Source of the DNA: Nitrospira sp. CR1.3
GTDB taxonomy: Bacteria; Nitrospirota; Nitrospiria; Nitrospirales; Nitrospiraceae
NCBI GenBank assembly: GCA_014055525.1
Contig: WIAH01000010.1
Location: 1 to 64,000 of the forward strand
DNA: 64,000 nucleotides
Reading direction: 5' to 3'
Shown: one piece after another, positions 17,171 to 25,516 of the stretch
Position numbering within the stretch: the first letter of the stretch is position 1
Layout of the letters: each line of letters starts with the position of its first letter
Notes under the pieces: generated by a model
What the model saw: only the letters and a program-made list of their open reading frames with translations
What the model was told of the DNA's origin: nothing
The model's database searches: none
Position numbers and translations under genes: made by a program

Positions 17171-17467
17171 ATGAATGCATTTACCTGGGATGCCGCGAAA
17201 GCCAAGTCTAATTCCGAGAAACACGGCGTCCCGTTCGAAGAAGCGAGTACAGTTTTCGATGACCCGAATGGATTGGACGGGGATGATCCAGAGCATTCGT
17301 CTCACGAGCTTCGCCGTCAACGCCTAGGAAAGTCGGCGACAGGCCGAATACTGTTCATTGTAGACACCATACGGGGGAGCGAACATGAAAAGGAATCGAT
17401 CCGCATTATCAGCGCCAGGCAGGCGAGTCGGAAGGAGCGCCAAGCATATTCCGGATTCGCAGATTGA
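17171..17467 (+). CDS. brnT: BrnT-family toxin
   Basis: A 98-residue RelE-fold ribonuclease toxin. The BrnT pattern is clear: FTWDAAKAKSNSEKHGVPFEEASTVFDDP (split over residues 4-32), the RQRLGKSATGRILFIV strand, and the closing IRIISARQASRKERQAY. Such toxins cleave mRNA and are neutralised by BrnA encoded just downstream. The coding region overlaps brnA by 83 bp, longer than usual. No Shine-Dalgarno sequence is visible before the ATG. Confidence 0.88.
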   Translation: MNAFTWDAAKAKSNSEKHGVPFEEASTVFDDPNGLDGDDPEHSSHELRRQRLGKSATGRILFIVDTIRGSEHEKESIRIISARQASRKERQAYSGFAD

Positions 17468-17678
17468 TTTCTCCGATATTCCCGAAGCGACCGATGAGGA
17501 ATTGAGGCGAATGAGAAGAGTTGGCCGGCCTGCCAGCGGGGTCGCGAAGCAACTGATCGCCATTCGGATTGCCCCCCGACTGCTTTATCGGTTACGAAAG
17601 ATGGCTGCGAAGCAAAAGAAGCCATATCAGACCCTCATTCACGAGCTGCTGGAAAAGGCTGCCTCCCACGCCGCCTAG
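17385..17678 (+). CDS. brnA: BrnA-family antitoxin
   Basis: A 97-residue antitoxin and likely autorepressor of the brnTA operon. After a basic N-terminal tail it has IDFSDIPEATDEELRRMRRVGRP (split), the BrnA hinge, followed by a ribbon-helix-helix-like segment LIAIRIAPRLLYRLRKMAAK and YQTLIHELLEKA. The N-terminal toxin-binding part is short. GGGGGAG sits 5 nt before the ATG inside brnT, supporting this start and the long overlap. Confidence 0.85.
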   Translation: MKRNRSALSAPGRRVGRSAKHIPDSQIDFSDIPEATDEELRRMRRVGRPASGVAKQLIAIRIAPRLLYRLRKMAAKQKKPYQTLIHELLEKAASHAA

Positions 17679-18298
17679 CCCCTCACCCCTTTCGGCTTCG
17701 GCACCCAACCCAGAACTCCGAACTTCTTCAAGACGTGACCTCCGCTGTCACGGTCCCGTCGTAACATGCCGGCGTAGAAGTTCGAAGCCCTCGGCTTCGC
17801 TCGCGGTACCTCACGCAGCGATCCAGCCGGGCTCAGCCGGGCGGAACCAGCGCACTTATTAGCGCTGCATCCGCGCTGTGCGCCCTTCTGGAATTCTCTC
17901 AGCCACGGCTGTTACCAACCGTGATCCTCGGTTAGTTCCAGCTTTCCTTCCCGGCCAAGTCTCGGCGGATACCTCGCTGCTCCCGGTAATGCTCGCTCAT
18001 TCCGAGGGCATCCTCACGAAGACAGAGGCGGGGACAAGGCGTCTGTTGCATGGATGATGGAAAGAATCGGGCCACCTGCAATAATTCCTCATTTGTATGT
18101 CCGTATTCTTGTTGTTCGCCAACCGGTAGAAATACGAGGTTTTTCCTCTCACTTGTCTCGCTCGTCTCGCCTGTCTCGCTCTTCTTGTCCGTTTTACCCC
18201 TCTCGCTTGTCTCGCTCGTCCCGCCTTTCTCGCGTCCCAATACATGCCCACCTTTGGAATGGGTGATTTCCGAGTAGCAAAAATGTATTCTTGCGCCC
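17679..18298. other. 620-bp gap with CTCGC-word repeat, no supported gene
   Basis: Open frames here are either low-complexity (built from the repeat) or lack any recognisable feature. The stretch 18130-18236 consists of TGTCTCGCTCGTCTCGCC-like words, the complement of the GCGAGAC family seen near 4117, 35690, 39060 and 63757. It ends about 60 nt before hsdR, which has no clear ribosome-binding site. Confidence 0.6.
18130..18236. repeat. CTCGC/GCGAGAC word repeat upstream of hsdR
   Basis: About 100 bp of imperfect CTTGTCTCGCTCGTCTCGCC repeats with a central TTGTCCGTTTTACCCC spacer. The unit length varies (8-13 nt), so this is not a regular tandem repeat or CRISPR array. Confidence 0.75.
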
Positions 18299-21151
18299 AT
18301 GCTCGGACCCGAGGATCTGGCGCGCGAGAAGATTGACCAGGCATTAGAAAAAGCCGGGTGGAAAGTTCAAGACACGAAAGCCGTCAATCTGCATGCTGGT
18401 CGAGGGATCGCGCTCAGGAACTTTCCGCTCATAAGCGGTCACGGGTTTGCGGACTATCTCCTTTATATAGACGGAAAGGCGGCTGGCGTTGTCGAGGCCA
18501 AGAAGGAAGGATTCCCTCTAGTAGGAGTTGAAGTTCAGGCGGCCAAGTATAGTCAGGGACTGCCGGATGAACTGCCGGCCTACATCAGACCTCTCCCGTT
18601 CCTGTATCAAAGCACCGGCATCGAAACCAGATTCACCAATGGTCTCGATCCCGAACCTCGCAGCCGTCAGATCTTTGCCTTCCACAAACCCGAGACGCTG
18701 GCCGAATGGATCGACAAAGCCGGTATAGCCTCAAGAGAGGGCGCGCGCAACGATCTTGCTGCCCTGAAGCGCGAGCCCTACCTCATCTATCCCACGCTCC
18801 GTGGTCGTCTCAAGCAGTTGGCCGACGCACACCCTCTCATTACAGACGGTTTATGGCCTGCTCAAGTCACCGCAATCAAGAACCTGGAAAAATCGCTTGC
18901 CCAGGATCGTCCCCGCGCCCTCATTCAAATGGCCACCGGCAGCGGCAAGACCTTTACGGCCATCAACTTTATCTACCGCCTCATCAAGTTCGCCGGAGCC
19001 AAGCGCGTCCTCTTCCTCGTCGATCGCGGCAACCTGGGCGATCAGACGTTGAAGGAATTCCAGCAATACGTCTCGCCCTACAACAACTTCAAATTCACCG
19101 AAGAGTTCATCGTCCAACGCCTCACGAGCAATCAGCTCGATACCACCGCGCGCGTCTGTATCGGAACGATCCAGCGCATGTATTCCATGCTGAAGGGCCG
19201 CGAGCTGGCCGAAGAAGACGAAGAAACCTCCATCGCAGGGCTCGAACGACTGACCAAGAAACCGGACCCCATCGAGTACAACCCGGCCATTCCAATTGAA
19301 ACCTTCGACGTCATCGTGACGGATGAATGCCACCGGTCCATCTACAACCTCTGGGCTCAGGTGCTCGAATACTTCGACGCCTCCCTCATCGGCCTCACCG
19401 CCACGCCCAATAAGCAGACCTTCGGCTTCTTCAACCAGAACCTCGTGATGGAATACAACCACGAACAGGCCGTGGCCGACGGCGTGAACGTCAATTACGA
19501 CGTGTACCGCATCCGCACCGCCATCACCCAGGCCGGCTCCAAGGTCGATTCCGGCTTCTACCTCGAAAAACGCGACCGCGAGACCCGCGCCACGCGCTGG
19601 GAACAGCTCGACGACGACTTCGCCTACGATCCCGATCAGCTCGACCGCGACGTGGTCGCCCTGGACCAGATCCGCACTATCATCAAGACGTTCAAGGACA
19701 AGCTCTTCACCGAGATCTTTCCCGGCAGAGAATGGGTACCCAAGACCCTCATCTTCGCCAAGGACGACTCCCACGCGGAGGACATCGTGAAGATCGTCCG
19801 TGAGGAATTCGGGAAGGGAAACGACTTCGCGCAGAAGATCACCTATCGCACCACCGGCGTCGATCCCAAGTCGCTCATCCAAGCGTTTCGCAACAGTCCC
19901 ATGCCCCGCATCGCCGTCACCGTGGACATGATCGCCACCGGCACCGACATCAAGCCGGTCGAAATCGTCCTCTTCATGCGCGCCGTCAAATCCCGCACCT
20001 TCTTCGAGCAGATGAAGGGCCGCGGTGTCCGCATCATCAAGGCCGATGACTTGAAGAGCGTCACGCCCGACGCCGTGAGCAAAGACCACTTCGTGATCGT
20101 GGATGCCGTAGGCGTCTGCGAGCAGGACATGACCGACGCGAGACCGATGGAAAAGAAGCCCAGCGTCGCCTTCGACAAACTCTTACAGGCCGTAGCACTA
20201 GGCAACACCGACGAAGACGTGCTCACCAGCATTGCGGGTCGGCTCGCCCGCATGGAGCACCGCATCACGAAGGCGGACGATCAGGCCATTGTGAAAGCCA
20301 GCGGCGGCCACTCGCTCAAGGACCTGAGCCGCCGACTCGTCGAAGCGGTCAATCCGGACCGGCAGGAAGAACGGGCAAGGCAGCATTTCGGCACGGCAAA
20401 GCCGACCGAACAGCAGATAGCAAAAGCAGCAGCCGCGCTCTTGCAGGAAGCTGCCAAGCCATTCCAAGATCCGAAGCTCCGCGAACTGCTCATCGATATC
20501 AAAAAGAAGAACGAACTGACCATCGATCACGTGAGCCATGACCAGGTCATCGAAGCAGGCTTCAGCGCCGATGCCCTGGCCCGCGCCCGCACCATCGTGC
20601 AATCGTTCGAGCAGTTCATCTCAAAGCACAAAGACGAAATCACCGCCTTGCAGATTCTTTACAGTTTACCTGCGCGTCACAGGGTGACGCAGGCAGGCAA
20701 GCGTCTAACCTTTGAGCACATCAAGGAACTGGCCGATGCCATCGAAAAGCCGCCCTACCTCTGGAACGAATCGCAACTCTGGCAGGCCTATGCGGCGCTG
20801 GAGAAGTCCAAGGTGAAAGGCGCCAGTGGCAAGCGCATTCTGACCGACCTGGTTTCCCTCGTCCGTTTCGCCATCCACCAGGACAATGAGCTGGTGCCGT
20901 TCCCGGAACGGGTCAACGCGAACTTCAACGCCTGGCTCGCACAGCAGGAGAAAATGAAGAAGTTCACGGACGAGCAGCGTCACTGGCTCGAAATGATCCG
21001 CGACCACGTCGCGGCGAATCTGGGGATCGGAACAGATGACTTTGAGTACGCACCGTTTGCCCAGGAGGGTGGTTTGGGGAAAGCCCATCGGTTGTTTCAG
21101 GGGGACCTTCAGACGATAATAGAGAACTTGAACGTAGCCCTGGTGGCCTAA
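18299..21151 (+). CDS. hsdR: Type I restriction enzyme R (motor and nuclease) subunit
   Basis: A 950-residue HsdR. The N-terminal nuclease domain shows GFADYLLY (D52) and VVEAKKEG (E66, K68), the PD-ExK triad. The helicase core has Walker A ATGSGKT (about 212-218), the DECH box (342-345), GLTATPNK, and later motif VI-like FFEQMKGRGVRII. A C-terminal all-helical domain of the EcoEI-R type follows. It translocates DNA and cuts at a distance from unmethylated sites in complex with HsdM and HsdS. It is the first gene of the locus; the partners are separated from it by passenger genes. Confidence 0.93.
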   Translation: MLGPEDLAREKIDQALEKAGWKVQDTKAVNLHAGRGIALRNFPLISGHGFADYLLYIDGKAAGVVEAKKEGFPLVGVEVQAAKYSQGLPDELPAYIRPLPFLYQSTGIETRFTNGLDPEPRSRQIFAFHKPETLAEWIDKAGIASREGARNDLAALKREPYLIYPTLRGRLKQLADAHPLITDGLWPAQVTAIKNLEKSLAQDRPRALIQMATGSGKTFTAINFIYRLIKFAGAKRVLFLVDRGNLGDQTLKEFQQYVSPYNNFKFTEEFIVQRLTSNQLDTTARVCIGTIQRMYSMLKGRELAEEDEETSIAGLERLTKKPDPIEYNPAIPIETFDVIVTDECHRSIYNLWAQVLEYFDASLIGLTATPNKQTFGFFNQNLVMEYNHEQAVADGVNVNYDVYRIRTAITQAGSKVDSGFYLEKRDRETRATRWEQLDDDFAYDPDQLDRDVVALDQIRTIIKTFKDKLFTEIFPGREWVPKTLIFAKDDSHAEDIVKIVREEFGKGNDFAQKITYRTTGVDPKSLIQAFRNSPMPRIAVTVDMIATGTDIKPVEIVLFMRAVKSRTFFEQMKGRGVRIIKADDLKSVTPDAVSKDHFVIVDAVGVCEQDMTDARPMEKKPSVAFDKLLQAVALGNTDEDVLTSIAGRLARMEHRITKADDQAIVKASGGHSLKDLSRRLVEAVNPDRQEERARQHFGTAKPTEQQIAKAAAALLQEAAKPFQDPKLRELLIDIKKKNELTIDHVSHDQVIEAGFSADALARARTIVQSFEQFISKHKDEITALQILYSLPARHRVTQAGKRLTFEHIKELADAIEKPPYLWNESQLWQAYAALEKSKVKGASGKRILTDLVSLVRFAIHQDNELVPFPERVNANFNAWLAQQEKMKKFTDEQRHWLEMIRDHVAANLGIGTDDFEYAPFAQEGGLGKAHRLFQGDLQTIIENLNVALVA

Positions 21152-21166
21152 AGGAGGAATCCAACG

Positions 21167-21397
21167 ATGTCTCCCAATGCTAAAAAGATCCTGGAGGAAG
21201 CGATGCAGTTGGAGCCGGGGACCCGTGCCATGATCGCTGAAACTCTCTTGGAGAGCCTGGATTTTGAGGAGGATTTTGAGATTTCGCAGGCGTGGCGAGA
21301 GGAGATTCAACGGCGTTGCGAGCAGATCGATCGCGGGGAAGTCGAGCTGATTGATTCTGATACGGTCATAACTGAACTTCGAGGAAAGCACAGTTGA
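21167..21397 (+). CDS. RelB-like addiction-module antitoxin (orphan)
   Basis: A 76-residue protein with the pattern of the addiction-module antitoxin family often paired with ParE/RelE toxins: AKKILEEAMQLEPGTRAMIAETLLESLD, then a charged segment ending AWREEIQRRCEQIDRGEVELID. AAAGGAGG stands in front of the ATG, so expression is likely. No ParE/RelE toxin follows; the next gene belongs to another family. It begins 15 nt after hsdR and may be translated from the same message. A lost toxin or an adopted regulatory role are both possible. Confidence 0.75.
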   Translation: MSPNAKKILEEAMQLEPGTRAMIAETLLESLDFEEDFEISQAWREEIQRRCEQIDRGEVELIDSDTVITELRGKHS

Positions 21398-21473
21398 TCC
21401 AAGCCCGGCGGATTCTAGCTTGAACAAACCGTCTGGACTTCCTTTTCTGAGCGAAAGAACCTACAATTCGGCC

Positions 21474-22226
21474 ATGGTAGAAGTAATTCATTTCCCGAAT
21501 GCCCCTATCACTGAAGCTCTTCTTGATATTCGGGTAAAACTTCCCGTGCAAACCGATCTGAAGACGTTAGGCACCTTCCACGACACAATCAAGCAAAGAT
21601 ATCCCGTGAAACAAGAACGCGTATCATGGCGCGGGCACTTTGAGGTCAAGGTAACCCCCGTAGCGCAGGTGTCACAATCGGCTGCAGGTGGGCCGGACGG
21701 ATATTCGTTTACTTCGGTTGATGGGAGGCAAGTGGTCCAAGCGCGTCTGGACGGCTTTACTTTTAGCAGACTGAAACCTTACGACAAATGGGAGGCCCTG
21801 AGGGATGAAGCCCGGGAGCTTTGGCAGCATTATATTGGGGTTGCCTTACCAGAAACGGTTACTCGCGTAGCCCTCCGGTACATCAATCGCATCGAAATCC
21901 CCCTCCCGATCAAAGATTTCAAAGAGTACATTCTCACTACACCAGAGATAGCCCCTGATCTTCCACAGGGGCTAGAGAGTTTTTTTATGAGGATGGTCAT
22001 TCCCGACTCAAAGGCTCAGGCGGTAGCGATCATCACTGAGACTGTGGAGCCTATTGATGAGTCAAGCAAACGCATTCCACTCATCTTCGATATTGATGTG
22101 TTTCGTATGGCGGCCTTCAGCGTGCAGGATAACTCGATGTGGGAAACGTTCGAGTCCCTGCACGTTCTCAAGAATGAAGTCTTTTTCAAGAGTATTACAC
22201 CGAAGACAAAGGCGTTGTTCCAATGA
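21474..22226 (+). CDS. TIGR04255-family protein
   Basis: A 250-residue protein beginning VEVIHFPNAPITEALLDIRVKL, the family's characteristic opening, with RVALRYINRIEIP (about 132-144) and a final VFFKSITPKTKALF. The family is widespread near defence and stress genes and has no known activity. An earlier in-frame TTG at 21420 exists, but the ATG at 21474 matches the family start. The stop codon overlaps the next start (ATGA), so the genes are translationally coupled. It is embedded between hsdR and hsdS. Confidence 0.78.
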   Translation: MVEVIHFPNAPITEALLDIRVKLPVQTDLKTLGTFHDTIKQRYPVKQERVSWRGHFEVKVTPVAQVSQSAAGGPDGYSFTSVDGRQVVQARLDGFTFSRLKPYDKWEALRDEARELWQHYIGVALPETVTRVALRYINRIEIPLPIKDFKEYILTTPEIAPDLPQGLESFFMRMVIPDSKAQAVAIITETVEPIDESSKRIPLIFDIDVFRMAAFSVQDNSMWETFESLHVLKNEVFFKSITPKTKALFQ

Positions 22227-22651
22227 GCATGGCTATGGTTCCTCCTCCGCAAGCGCTGGAATATCTCTCTGTCGTGGGAATGAGTCGGGATTCCCAAGTG
22301 GTGACGGATCGATGGCTGGAATTAGAGGAGCACTACCGGCTACCGGTCACTCGAAGGCCGCAAGGAGACGCCGAAAAATTTCTGGCGCTTGCCGAATTGT
22401 GGCGCCGGGATGTGCAATTTATGTCTTCTGTTACCGAGATGGTGCTGCATCCGGCCTATCAACGTATTATCGGCATGGGCTTCGCGGTTGTTCCCTATCT
22501 GCTTCGCGAACTTGAGCGCGCACCAGATCACTGGTTTTGGGCGCTGACCGCAATTACAGGGGCCGATCCCGTACAACCGGAACACCGAGGCAAGCTGAGG
22601 AAAATGGCTGATGCCTGGCTCAGGTGGGGAAAGGAACAGGGACTGACCTAG
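22223..22651 (+). CDS. Uncharacterised protein of the TIGR04255/DUF7689 cassette
   Basis: A 142-residue protein without a family I can name with certainty. It is soluble, with a mixed N-terminal half (DRWLELEEHYRLPVTRRP) and a helical block HPAYQRIIGMGFAVVPYLLRELE followed by DHWFWALTAITGADPV and AWLRWGKEQG. It starts inside the stop codon of the TIGR04255 gene and ends with a TAGTG overlap with the next start. From memory, proteins with this HWFWAL.AITG block occur beside DUF7689 proteins elsewhere, suggesting a conserved pair. Confidence 0.7.
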   Translation: MSMAMVPPPQALEYLSVVGMSRDSQVVTDRWLELEEHYRLPVTRRPQGDAEKFLALAELWRRDVQFMSSVTEMVLHPAYQRIIGMGFAVVPYLLRELERAPDHWFWALTAITGADPVQPEHRGKLRKMADAWLRWGKEQGLT

Positions 22652-23088
22652 TGAGCGAAGACCTCGAATCCGTTTTTCCCCATCTCGCCCGTTCTGCTTA
22701 CGCGATCACAAGCCCTTCTACCCCTGAGTACAATTGCATTGCCTGGGCAGCCGGCGATGCCGAGAGATGGTGGTGGCCTATTGCAGGTTCGTTTGCCTAC
22801 TGGCCGTCGAACGTACCCGCGCAAGAAACACTTGATGCTTTCATCCAAGCCTTCGGTACGCTTGGGTTTATCCCGTGCGATGAACCGGACATGGAGCAAG
22901 GGTACGAGAAAGTTGCGCTGTACGTGGACAAGAACGGGAAGCCGACGCACGCTGCTCGGCAACTTCCAAGCGGCCGATGGACCAGCAAATTGGGCAGAGG
23001 CAAAGATATCGAGCATGAGCTTGAGGGGGTAACTGGTTCAGTATACGGCTCAGTGGCGCAACTTCTGAAGCGGCCGATCCGCACATAA
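22651..23088 (+). CDS. DUF7689-like protein
   Basis: A 145-residue protein with many conserved aromatic and cysteine positions: YNCIAWAAGDAERWWWP (residues 28-44), FAYWPSN, EKVALYVDKNGKPTHAARQL and GRWTSKLGRGKDIEHEL, ending VYGSVAQLLKRP. Cys and His placed like this (NCIAWA plus THAARQ) recall papain-like peptidase or toxin folds, but that is only an analogy. The start chosen is the GTG at 22651, overlapping the previous stop codon by one base. It is the last gene of the three-gene cassette before hsdS. Confidence 0.72.
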   Translation: MSEDLESVFPHLARSAYAITSPSTPEYNCIAWAAGDAERWWWPIAGSFAYWPSNVPAQETLDAFIQAFGTLGFIPCDEPDMEQGYEKVALYVDKNGKPTHAARQLPSGRWTSKLGRGKDIEHELEGVTGSVYGSVAQLLKRPIRT

Positions 23089-23226
23089 CGCAACCCGAAA
23101 GTATTCAGCGTGCTGCTGCAGATGTGCGGAGTGAAGCGCTAGCCTGCCTATTTTCTACTGAATGGCGGAGTTGCTGGGGTGAACAACCCTTTGCAATGAC
23201 ATGAAAGGACTTTTTCCAGTATCGCC

Positions 23227-24675
23227 ATGTTGAACAAGCCCAGCGCGACTTGGCCTCAGAAACCGTTGTCCGAAGTGGTGGACCTCAATCCACGCCTTGA
23301 TAAGTCCGCCTATCGAGACGACCTCGAAGTGTCCTTCGTCCCTATGGCAGCGGTTGAAGCGGGCAGCGGACGGATGGAAGTCTCTCAGACGAAGCACTTC
23401 GGAGCAGTCAAGAAAGGCTACACACCCTTTAAGGAGGGCGATGTCTTATTTGCCAAGATCACCCCATGCATGGAAAACGGCAAAATGGCGGTCGTGCCAA
23501 AGCTGATAAACGACATCGGATTTGGATCGACAGAGTTTCATGTTCTTCGCCCGCATGATGTAATTGATCCTCGCTACGTTTACTACTTCGTGTCTGCCCA
23601 AGGATTCCGACGTGAAGCTGCCCATCACATGACTGGCGCAGTAGGCCAGAAGCGTGTCCCACAGTCTTTTCTTGAAGAGGCATCAATTCCGGTCCCGCTC
23701 CTTGAAGACCAGCAACGCATCGTCGCGGAGATCGAAAAGCAATTCTCTCGCCTCGACGAAGCCGTCGTCTCACTCAAGCGCACCAAGGCCAACCTCAAAC
23801 GCTACAAAGCCGCCGTCCTCAAAGCCGCCGTCGAAGGGAAACTCACCGAAGAGTGGCGCAAACAGCATCCCGACGTGGAACCGGCCAGCGAACTCCTCGA
23901 AGGCATCCTCGCGGAACGCCGGGCGAAGTGGAGTGGGAGAGGAAAATACACTGAAGCAGCACGGCCTGACCCAAACAATATCGGACCGGCGCCAAGTAGT
24001 TGGGCATGGGCTTCGTTAGAGCAACTTTGTTCACGTTTCGTTGATAGCGCACATCGGACACCTCACTATGGTGAGACTGGAGTGCCTGCCCTTGGTCCTC
24101 GAGATGTGGTCGGCGGAAAATTAAATGTAAAAGATGCTCGGCGAGTAAATGATACAGAATATGCAATCCAAACAGCACGTCATGTGCCACAAGCTGGAGA
24201 CATAGTTTATAGCCGGGAATTGAGTCTAGGGTGGGGAGCTGTCATTCCTCCTGCCGCGCGAGTTTGTCTTTCCCAAGGGATGTGTTTGTTTAGGCCACAG
24301 GAAGGGGTTGATCCGCGTTATTTCATGATCGTGTTAAACGGTCCTCTCGGCAGACACCAAGCGGAGTTGGCTGCAACAGGAAGTGCCCATCCACACATCA
24401 ATCTTGGCGATATCAAGAAATACTCAGTTCCGCTGCCTCCTAGTGCTGAACAAGAACAGATAGTCGCCGAAGTCGAGCGCCGCCTGTCGGTCATCGCTGA
24501 ACTTGAAGCCACTGTCGAAGCCAACCTCACCCGCGCCGAGCGCCTGCGGCAGTCGATTTTGAGCGAAGCTTTTTCTGGAAGACTGGTTACTGGTGCGAAA
24601 AGCGGTCGCAGGCAGCTGAAGGAAGAGCTTCCTCTGGCTGCAGAATCTCCTGCTGAGTATCGGACAAGCCGATGA
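23227..24675 (+). CDS. hsdS: Type I restriction-modification specificity subunit
   Basis: A 482-residue HsdS with two target-recognition domains and two coiled-coil conserved regions. The first domain spans about residues 10-160; conserved region 1 is EDQQRIVAEIEKQFSRLDEAV (split) with a long helix to about residue 215. The second domain covers about 255-400, and conserved region 2 is AEQEQIVAEVERRLSVIAELE (split). Each domain reads half of a bipartite DNA target. The two domains are dissimilar, giving an asymmetric site that cannot be predicted here. The stop codon overlaps the Fic remnant start. Confidence 0.9.
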   Translation: MLNKPSATWPQKPLSEVVDLNPRLDKSAYRDDLEVSFVPMAAVEAGSGRMEVSQTKHFGAVKKGYTPFKEGDVLFAKITPCMENGKMAVVPKLINDIGFGSTEFHVLRPHDVIDPRYVYYFVSAQGFRREAAHHMTGAVGQKRVPQSFLEEASIPVPLLEDQQRIVAEIEKQFSRLDEAVVSLKRTKANLKRYKAAVLKAAVEGKLTEEWRKQHPDVEPASELLEGILAERRAKWSGRGKYTEAARPDPNNIGPAPSSWAWASLEQLCSRFVDSAHRTPHYGETGVPALGPRDVVGGKLNVKDARRVNDTEYAIQTARHVPQAGDIVYSRELSLGWGAVIPPAARVCLSQGMCLFRPQEGVDPRYFMIVLNGPLGRHQAELAATGSAHPHINLGDIKKYSVPLPPSAEQEQIVAEVERRLSVIAELEATVEANLTRAERLRQSILSEAFSGRLVTGAKSGRRQLKEELPLAAESPAEYRTSR

Positions 24676-24914
24676 CTGCAGACGATCGCTATGATGCGTC
24701 CGATCCGTTCCGCGATGGGAATGGTCGCCTCGCTCGTGTCCTCACAACCCTGATGGCGCTCCAGGCAGGACTGCCGCTGTTGGATTTTAGCTCGATTGCG
24801 GGGAGGGGCAAGAACGCGTACATTGCCGCGATTCAAGCAGGTCTCGATAAAAACTATGCGCCGATGGAGAAATTGCTAGAGGAGATTATCGAGCAGAGCG
24901 GCCGGTCTTCTTAA
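24672..24914 (+). pseudogene. Fic/DOC protein remnant (C-terminal part)
   Basis: An 80-codon frame that begins within the hsdS stop codon. DPFRDGNGRLARVL (residues 11-24) is the Fic active-site loop HPFxDGNGR with the catalytic His replaced by Asp. The following LMALQAGLPLLDFSSIAG and YIAAIQAGLDKNYAPMEKLLEEII match the C-terminal Fic helices. The N-terminal two thirds are missing, so AMP-transfer activity is not expected. It looks like the tail of a Fic gene once inserted between hsdS and hsdM. Confidence 0.8.
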
Positions 24915-25077
24915 GTGCCGGCGTCTTCCTTGGTTCGGTGAGGATACGGACGATTGATTCGACGGGTGCGCCGGTTTCCACTGCGGTCGAACTGGCGACG
25001 TTGGCCACAAGAGCCTTCCGGTACTTTGACGTGACCTTGAGATGCGGATTCGTTTCGATAAGAGGTTTGTCGCCCAT
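24886..25077 (-). CDS. Small conserved-looking protein opposite the Fic remnant
   Basis: A 63-residue basic protein, antisense to its neighbours. AGGAGGA lies at ideal distance before the ATG at 25077, the best ribosome-binding site in the area, which supports expression. The segment NPHLKVTSKYRKALVANVASSTAVETGA suggests a folded helical core; similar NP-L-K-YRKAL-NVASST peptides are remembered from small hypothetical proteins near toxin-like genes, without a function. It overlaps the end of the Fic remnant by 29 bp, tail to tail. Confidence 0.6.
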   Translation of the reverse strand: MGDKPLIETNPHLKVTSKYRKALVANVASSTAVETGAPVESIVRILTEPRKTPALKKTGRSAR

Positions 25078-25133
25078 TGCTCCTCCTAGATGACAACATT
25101 ATATCTCACAGTATGGTGTGAGGCCATTGGGAA

Positions 25134-25280
25134 ATGAGTTCATCCTCCATTGTCCAAAAGCTCTGGAACTACTGTAACGTCCTCCGCGACGACGGGATGA
25201 GCTATGGCGACTACCTCGAGCAGTTGATGACGCGCCACTATCGGAACTTTCCAGGTGAACTGCCATGCAGTATATGTTGA
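25134..25280 (+). pseudogene. Truncated 5' end of a second hsdM
   Basis: An ATG-started frame of 48 codons. Its residues 5-31 (SIVQKLWNYCNVLRDDGMSY and onwards) match the start of the intact hsdM at 26044 almost exactly; the DNA differs at about a dozen mostly synonymous positions over 94 bp. After the codons for LEQL the similarity stops abruptly and the frame runs into the DUF4258 gene. The synonymous divergence suggests the fragment came from another, once functional hsdM allele rather than a fresh duplication. Confidence 0.85.
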
Positions 25281-25516
25281 CCGCTCATGCGGCTGACGCA
25301 CTAGAAAAGCGTAAAATACAGCGCGCATGGTTGGAGCGGGTGTTGGCCGCACCCAGCCTCAGGGTTCCAGATCCCATTGATCCTGCCTTGGAGCACCGGC
25401 TCGCAATCATTCCTGAGCATGACAACAGGGTCCTTCGTGTGATAGTGAATACTCAGTTCAACCCTGCACGCGTGGTCACTCTGTATTTCGACCGAACCTT
25501 GCGAGGCAAGTTATGA
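25265..25516 (+). CDS. DUF4258-family protein
   Basis: An 83-residue protein beginning MLTAHAADALEKRKIQRAWLERVLAAP, the DUF4258 pattern (RelE/BrnT-like fold), with later NRVLRVIVNTQFNPARVVTLYFDRT forming the sheet strands. Such proteins are commonly encoded just before DUF2283 proteins and are proposed toxin-antitoxin pairs. It overlaps the next gene by ATGA. It begins at the break point of the truncated hsdM copy. Confidence 0.78.
   Translation: MQYMLTAHAADALEKRKIQRAWLERVLAAPSLRVPDPIDPALEHRLAIIPEHDNRVLRVIVNTQFNPARVVTLYFDRTLRGKL

Noticed and set aside
17160..17171. TATATA before brnT as a -10 box
   Set aside because: It ends one base before the start codon, so transcription would begin inside the gene.
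18130..18236. Possible CRISPR array
   Set aside because: The repeated words are short, irregular and imperfect, spacers are lacking and no cas gene is present.
17932..18300. A minus-strand frame ahead of hsdR
   Set aside because: Much of it is the translation of the CTCGC-word repeat (ETSETSERG-type), and it has no ribosome-binding site.
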